A DNA stretch of 53,225 bases, taken from Roseinatronobacter bogoriensis DSM 18756. Its GTDB lineage: Bacteria > Pseudomonadota > Alphaproteobacteria > Rhodobacterales > Rhodobacteraceae. The notes below the pieces were generated by a model. It saw only the letters and a program-made list of their open reading frames with translations, did not search any database and had not been told where the DNA came from. A program made the position numbers and the translations under genes. Below are positions 51,343 to 53,225 of the stretch, piece by piece. The first letter of the stretch is position 1. Every line of letters begins with the position of its first letter. The stretch is from positions 1 to 53,225 of the forward strand of contig NZ_SORN01000013.1 in NCBI RefSeq assembly GCF_004366635.1, read 5' to 3'.

Positions 51343-52137
51343 ATGTCACGAAGATCACTTAACTTTAAGCGTGAACGCAGTCTGCCCAGAAATCTGTACT
51401 GGCTTTCCGTCGCAGTTGGTGCGAGCGCCGCATTGATGGCACAACCAGCCTACTCATTGAACCTAGGCGGGGCACTTGGAGGTGTGGTTGGGACTGTTAC
51501 ATCGACTGTAGATAGTACCGTAGATGCAGTCGGTTCCGTTACCAGCGGTTTGACCGGGGGCACTGTTACTGCCACGGGCACAGGAGAATCCACAGGAAGC
51601 ACTGTTGGTGCATCCGTTGGAATAGGAAATGTGGGTGTTGATGCAACCGTCGGCGGAAACAGCGTTGCATCGGTCGGGGTCGGCACCAGCAGTGGTGATG
51701 GTGACAACGGTGACAACGGTGACAACGGTGACGGCGGCAACGGTGGCAATGGCGGCAACGGTGGTAACGGTGGTAATGGCGGCAACGGCGGCAACGGCGG
51801 CAACGGTGGCAATGGCGGGATGTCACCCGACACGCCGGAAATGAACGCGCTTCTCAATGCCCCTCGGTCTGCCGCAGCAAGCCGGTGTTCAGCCGCAGGG
51901 AACTACGATGTTCTGAATGGCGTGGCTGTTTTTGATCGCAACAATAGGTTCCTCGGAAATGTGGTTGGTGGATATACTGCAGGTTCGGATTTGACCCGCG
52001 TGCGAGTTGCAGTAAGCCCTCAGGCAGTCCAGGGTGGCGGCTGTGTTGAGTACTCGACAACCGGCGGTCGGGCTACCCCACAGGGCTTGGTTGTGAATAC
52101 GACGCTGGAAGTGCTGAACTCAGCATTAATGCGCTGA
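51343..52137 (+). CDS. Secreted NGG-repeat protein
   Basis: ATG 51343 with AGGAG upstream gives 264 aa. A signal peptide ends near residue 38 (...AQPAYS). Region 1 (about 40-118) has Val/Thr/Gly repeats (GGVVGTVTSTVDSTVDAVGS), region 2 (about 120-158) is Asn-Gly-Gly and Asp-Asn-Gly triplets, and region 3 (about 160-264) is a folded-looking domain with two or three Cys (RCSAAGNYDVLNG, GGGCVEYSTTGG). Gly-X-Y triplets lack Pro, so a collagen helix is doubtful. Its signal peptide and Gly-rich part resemble the protein at 46,671. A role in an adhesion matrix is inferred from the nearby fimbriae. Confidence 0.82.
   Translation: MSRRSLNFKRERSLPRNLYWLSVAVGASAALMAQPAYSLNLGGALGGVVGTVTSTVDSTVDAVGSVTSGLTGGTVTATGTGESTGSTVGASVGIGNVGVDATVGGNSVASVGVGTSSGDGDNGDNGDNGDGGNGGNGGNGGNGGNGGNGGNGGNGGNGGMSPDTPEMNALLNAPRSAAASRCSAAGNYDVLNGVAVFDRNNRFLGNVVGGYTAGSDLTRVRVAVSPQAVQGGGCVEYSTTGGRATPQGLVVNTTLEVLNSALMR
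51701..51817 (+). repeat. Triplet-repeat tract coding for DNG and NGG
   Basis: A tract of GACAACGGT and GGCAACGGTGGCAAT units in frame. Units are near identical at DNA level, so copy number could change by slippage or recombination and alter the length of the linker in the secreted protein. Confidence 0.75.
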
Positions 52138-52147
52138 TATGAAGTGC

Positions 52148-52179
52148 GTATCGGTTTGGTGAAATCGCCAAACCGATAC
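52148..52179 (+). terminator. Terminator of the NGG-repeat gene
   Basis: GTATCGGTTTGG and CCAAACCGATAC make a perfect 12-bp stem around an 8-base loop, 11 bp after the stop codon. No long T-run follows. From here to about 52,460 I see no gene that I can support; the minus-strand frame 52206-52457 is possible but not recognised. Confidence 0.65.
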
Positions 52180-52460
52180 TCAACCGTCCAGTTAGCGCAA
52201 CATCGCTAATATGGGAAGAAACGTAGTCCTGCTTTTTCAATCCTGACCTGCCCGGGGTCTTCGATATAAGCCGTTTCCATCCCATTGATTTTGCATATTC
52301 GTAAGATATAGGCTCTCGGCAGCATACAGTTAAAGCTTGCGAAACTGGTTCTACGGTTATCGAGCAGAGTTTCTGCTATCGTAAATATATCTGGTTGCTC
52401 CCGCAGGGGGCTATGGGAATTGAATTTGCTCAACCTGGTCCTGTGGTGGCAGGTCACGGC

Positions 52461-52679
52461 CTATGCGACTCGGATCAGAACGAGAACAGAATCTGCAGCA
52501 GGCTTGCGCGGATCAGCTTTTCGGCGGGATCGAGGGCGGGCAAAATCGGTGAGACGCTCCTCGAACTCGGCGTTGAGGCTGGACAGTGCTTCGTTAGCCA
52601 CCTGCCTGATCTTGCGCAGCGGATGTCGCGGCGGGATACGCTCCGACTGATCAACATTGCTGAACAGCAAATCGCTCAA
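52461..52679 (-). pseudogene. IS5/IS1182-type transposase N-terminal fragment
   Basis: The minus strand reads MSDLLFSNVDQSERIPPRHP, LRKIRQVANEALSSLNAEFE, then shifts frame; the continuation is in another frame as DPAEKLIRASLLQILF. This is the N-terminal DUF772 region of IS5-group transposases. The catalytic part is absent. It is a remnant near the right end of the element, next to att site 3. Confidence 0.75.
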
Positions 52680-52837
52680 CTCAACCGTCCCGCGTATTTT
52701 TACCCCCGACTTGGTCGTGCAGAGGGTGGATCATGTTCTCTAACCGCTACCGAGGCGGAACTAATTCAGCAGCCTGTTAGAAAGCAACTTTGGTATACGT
52801 AGCATTGCTTAGAATTGCTTGCTCAGTTCGGCATAAG

Positions 52838-52859
52838 TCAAATCCTGTCCCCGCAACCA
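52838..52859 (+). repeat. att site 3: short 3' fragment of tRNA-fMet
   Basis: TCAAATCCTGTCCCCGCAAC followed by CA (22 bp) equals the last 22 bases of the other two att copies. Sequence to its left is unrelated to a tRNA. It probably marks the right boundary of the element that begins at 31,953. The shorter identity suggests either an older event or a different crossover zone, perhaps for the serine recombinase. Confidence 0.75.
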
Positions 52860-52885
52860 AAAAACACAAACATATCAAATCCTTA

Positions 52886-52911
52886 CGCCCCGTTTTTGCG
52901 CGGGGATTTTT
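52886..52911 (+). terminator. tRNA-downstream terminator
   Basis: CCCCG-TTTTTGCG-CGGGG followed by ATTTTT, directly after att site 3. It matches the position of the terminator after att site 1, and both are followed by CGTGTCCGCATGGTGTCCGC. Confidence 0.7.
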
Positions 52912-52998
52912 GCGTTCCAAAACCCGTGTCCGCATGGTGTCCGCAAAATTCACCGTTAACAATATTGCTTGGATATTTGTTTGTTGCTAACGACGATC

Positions 52999-53133
52999 AT
53001 GGAAGACGTTCTCGGTAAAGTTGAAGCTACTATCAGTGCGCACGCTGACGTTGTTTACGTCGCCTTAGGAAGCGCTGTGCTTTTGCTCTGCTGGTGGTTG
53101 ATAGTCAGAGCGCCGAGGAAAACAAGAAACTGA
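52999..53133 (+). CDS. Small one-helix membrane protein, possibly truncated by an IS
   Basis: A 44-codon frame starts at ATG 52999 and encodes a charged N-terminus (MEDVLGKVEATISAHAD), one hydrophobic helix (VYVALGSAVLLLCWWLIV) and a basic tail (RAPRKTRN). Its TGA stop coincides with the first bases of the IS3-type inverted repeat at 53131. The original gene may thus have been longer. No strong ribosome site is seen. Function unknown. Confidence 0.4.
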   Translation: MEDVLGKVEATISAHADVVYVALGSAVLLLCWWLIVRAPRKTRN

Positions 53134-53225
53134 ACCGCCCCGGGTTTACCGGAGGGCAAAACTCTCGGAGAATTGCCCATTATGGAACAGAATCGAAAGA
53201 AGACCTCAAAGCCGTATTCACCTGA
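53131..53225 (+). mobile_element. Left end of an IS3-family element, running off the window
   Basis: TGAACCGCCCCGGGTTTACC at 53131 begins the typical left inverted end of one IS3 group. An OrfA start follows at ATG 53182 (MEQNRKKTSKPYSP), open to the window edge. The sequence agrees with HTH-type OrfA proteins that begin in this way. Only 95 bp are visible. Confidence 0.7.
53182..53225 (+). CDS. IS3-family transposase OrfA, 5' fragment
   Basis: Fourteen codons are visible before the window ends: MEQNRKKTSKPYSP. This matches the usual beginning of IS3-family OrfA (a HTH_Tnp_1 protein that binds the element ends and, by -1 frameshifting with OrfB, makes the transposase). The stop lies outside the window. 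Confidence 0.6.
   Translation, partial: MEQNRKKTSKPYSP

Noticed and set aside
51701..51817. CRISPR-like repeat array
   Set aside because: The repeats are contiguous, in frame and without spacers; they code for Asn-Gly-Gly triplets.

Overview
The window looks like a mobile and accessory region of an alphaproteobacterium, most likely of the Rhodobacterales (roseobacter/Rhodobacter group). The evidence is GC-rich backbone genes, phage-type genes of a kind common in that group (DUF3489, DUF7220-like, ParB-methyltransferase fusions), and partial copies of the 3' part of an initiator tRNA (tRNA-fMet, CAT anticodon). No intact tRNA, rRNA, CRISPR array or housekeeping gene was found.

Region A (about 1-21.6 kb) reads as the early/replication side of a prophage-like element. 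From the divergent control region near 19.1-19.7 kb, a minus-strand series runs leftward: AlpA-like HTH, small protein, VRR-NUC nuclease, a winged-helix replication initiator with iteron-like repeats inside its gene, an unknown protein, then a Dcm/Vsr/EcoRII-type restriction cassette. Next comes an AT-richer four-gene operon (7.8-13.1 kb): C5 methyltransferase, phosphoribosyltransferase-like protein, ORC/CDC6-like P-loop ATPase and an unrecognised 341-aa protein. This is the best candidate in region A for a poorly described conflict/defence system. After a broken IS1182-type element come two tandem ParB-methyltransferase fusions and small phage genes. A tyrosine integrase and a WYL regulator lie to the right.

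Region B (22.9-25.5 kb) is a cargo module of nucleotide-metabolism-like proteins: a membrane-anchored phosphoribosyltransferase and a NadR-like P-loop kinase on plus, and a thymidylate-kinase-like protein with a partner on minus.

Region C (26,270-31,997) is a compact 5.7-kb integrated element bounded by 45-bp identical tRNA-fMet fragments. It carries an integrase, an AlpA-like HTH, a rolling-circle-type Rep with a hairpin cluster beside it, and one cargo gene, a 525-aa reverse transcriptase. A 142-nt segment directly upstream of the RT is closed by a 10-bp inverted repeat and looks like a structured non-coding RNA, as in retrons or single-RT DRT defence systems.

Region D (31,953-52,859) starts with an overlapping recombinase operon (HTH, two tyrosine recombinases, one large serine recombinase) whose last codons lie inside the att sequence. 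It continues through a zone rich in IS fragments that holds a minimal archaic (sigma/Csu-type) chaperone-usher operon, two secreted Gly-rich proteins, two membrane-anchored LuxR-type regulators and a receiver-like protein. This is probably an adhesion/matrix island. A third, 22-bp tRNA fragment and a terminator follow, and an IS3-type element begins at 53,131 and runs off the window.

Overall this looks like a tandem array of integrative elements at tRNA-fMet carrying defence and surface-adhesion cargo. All functions are inferred from sequence reading only; no searches were run.
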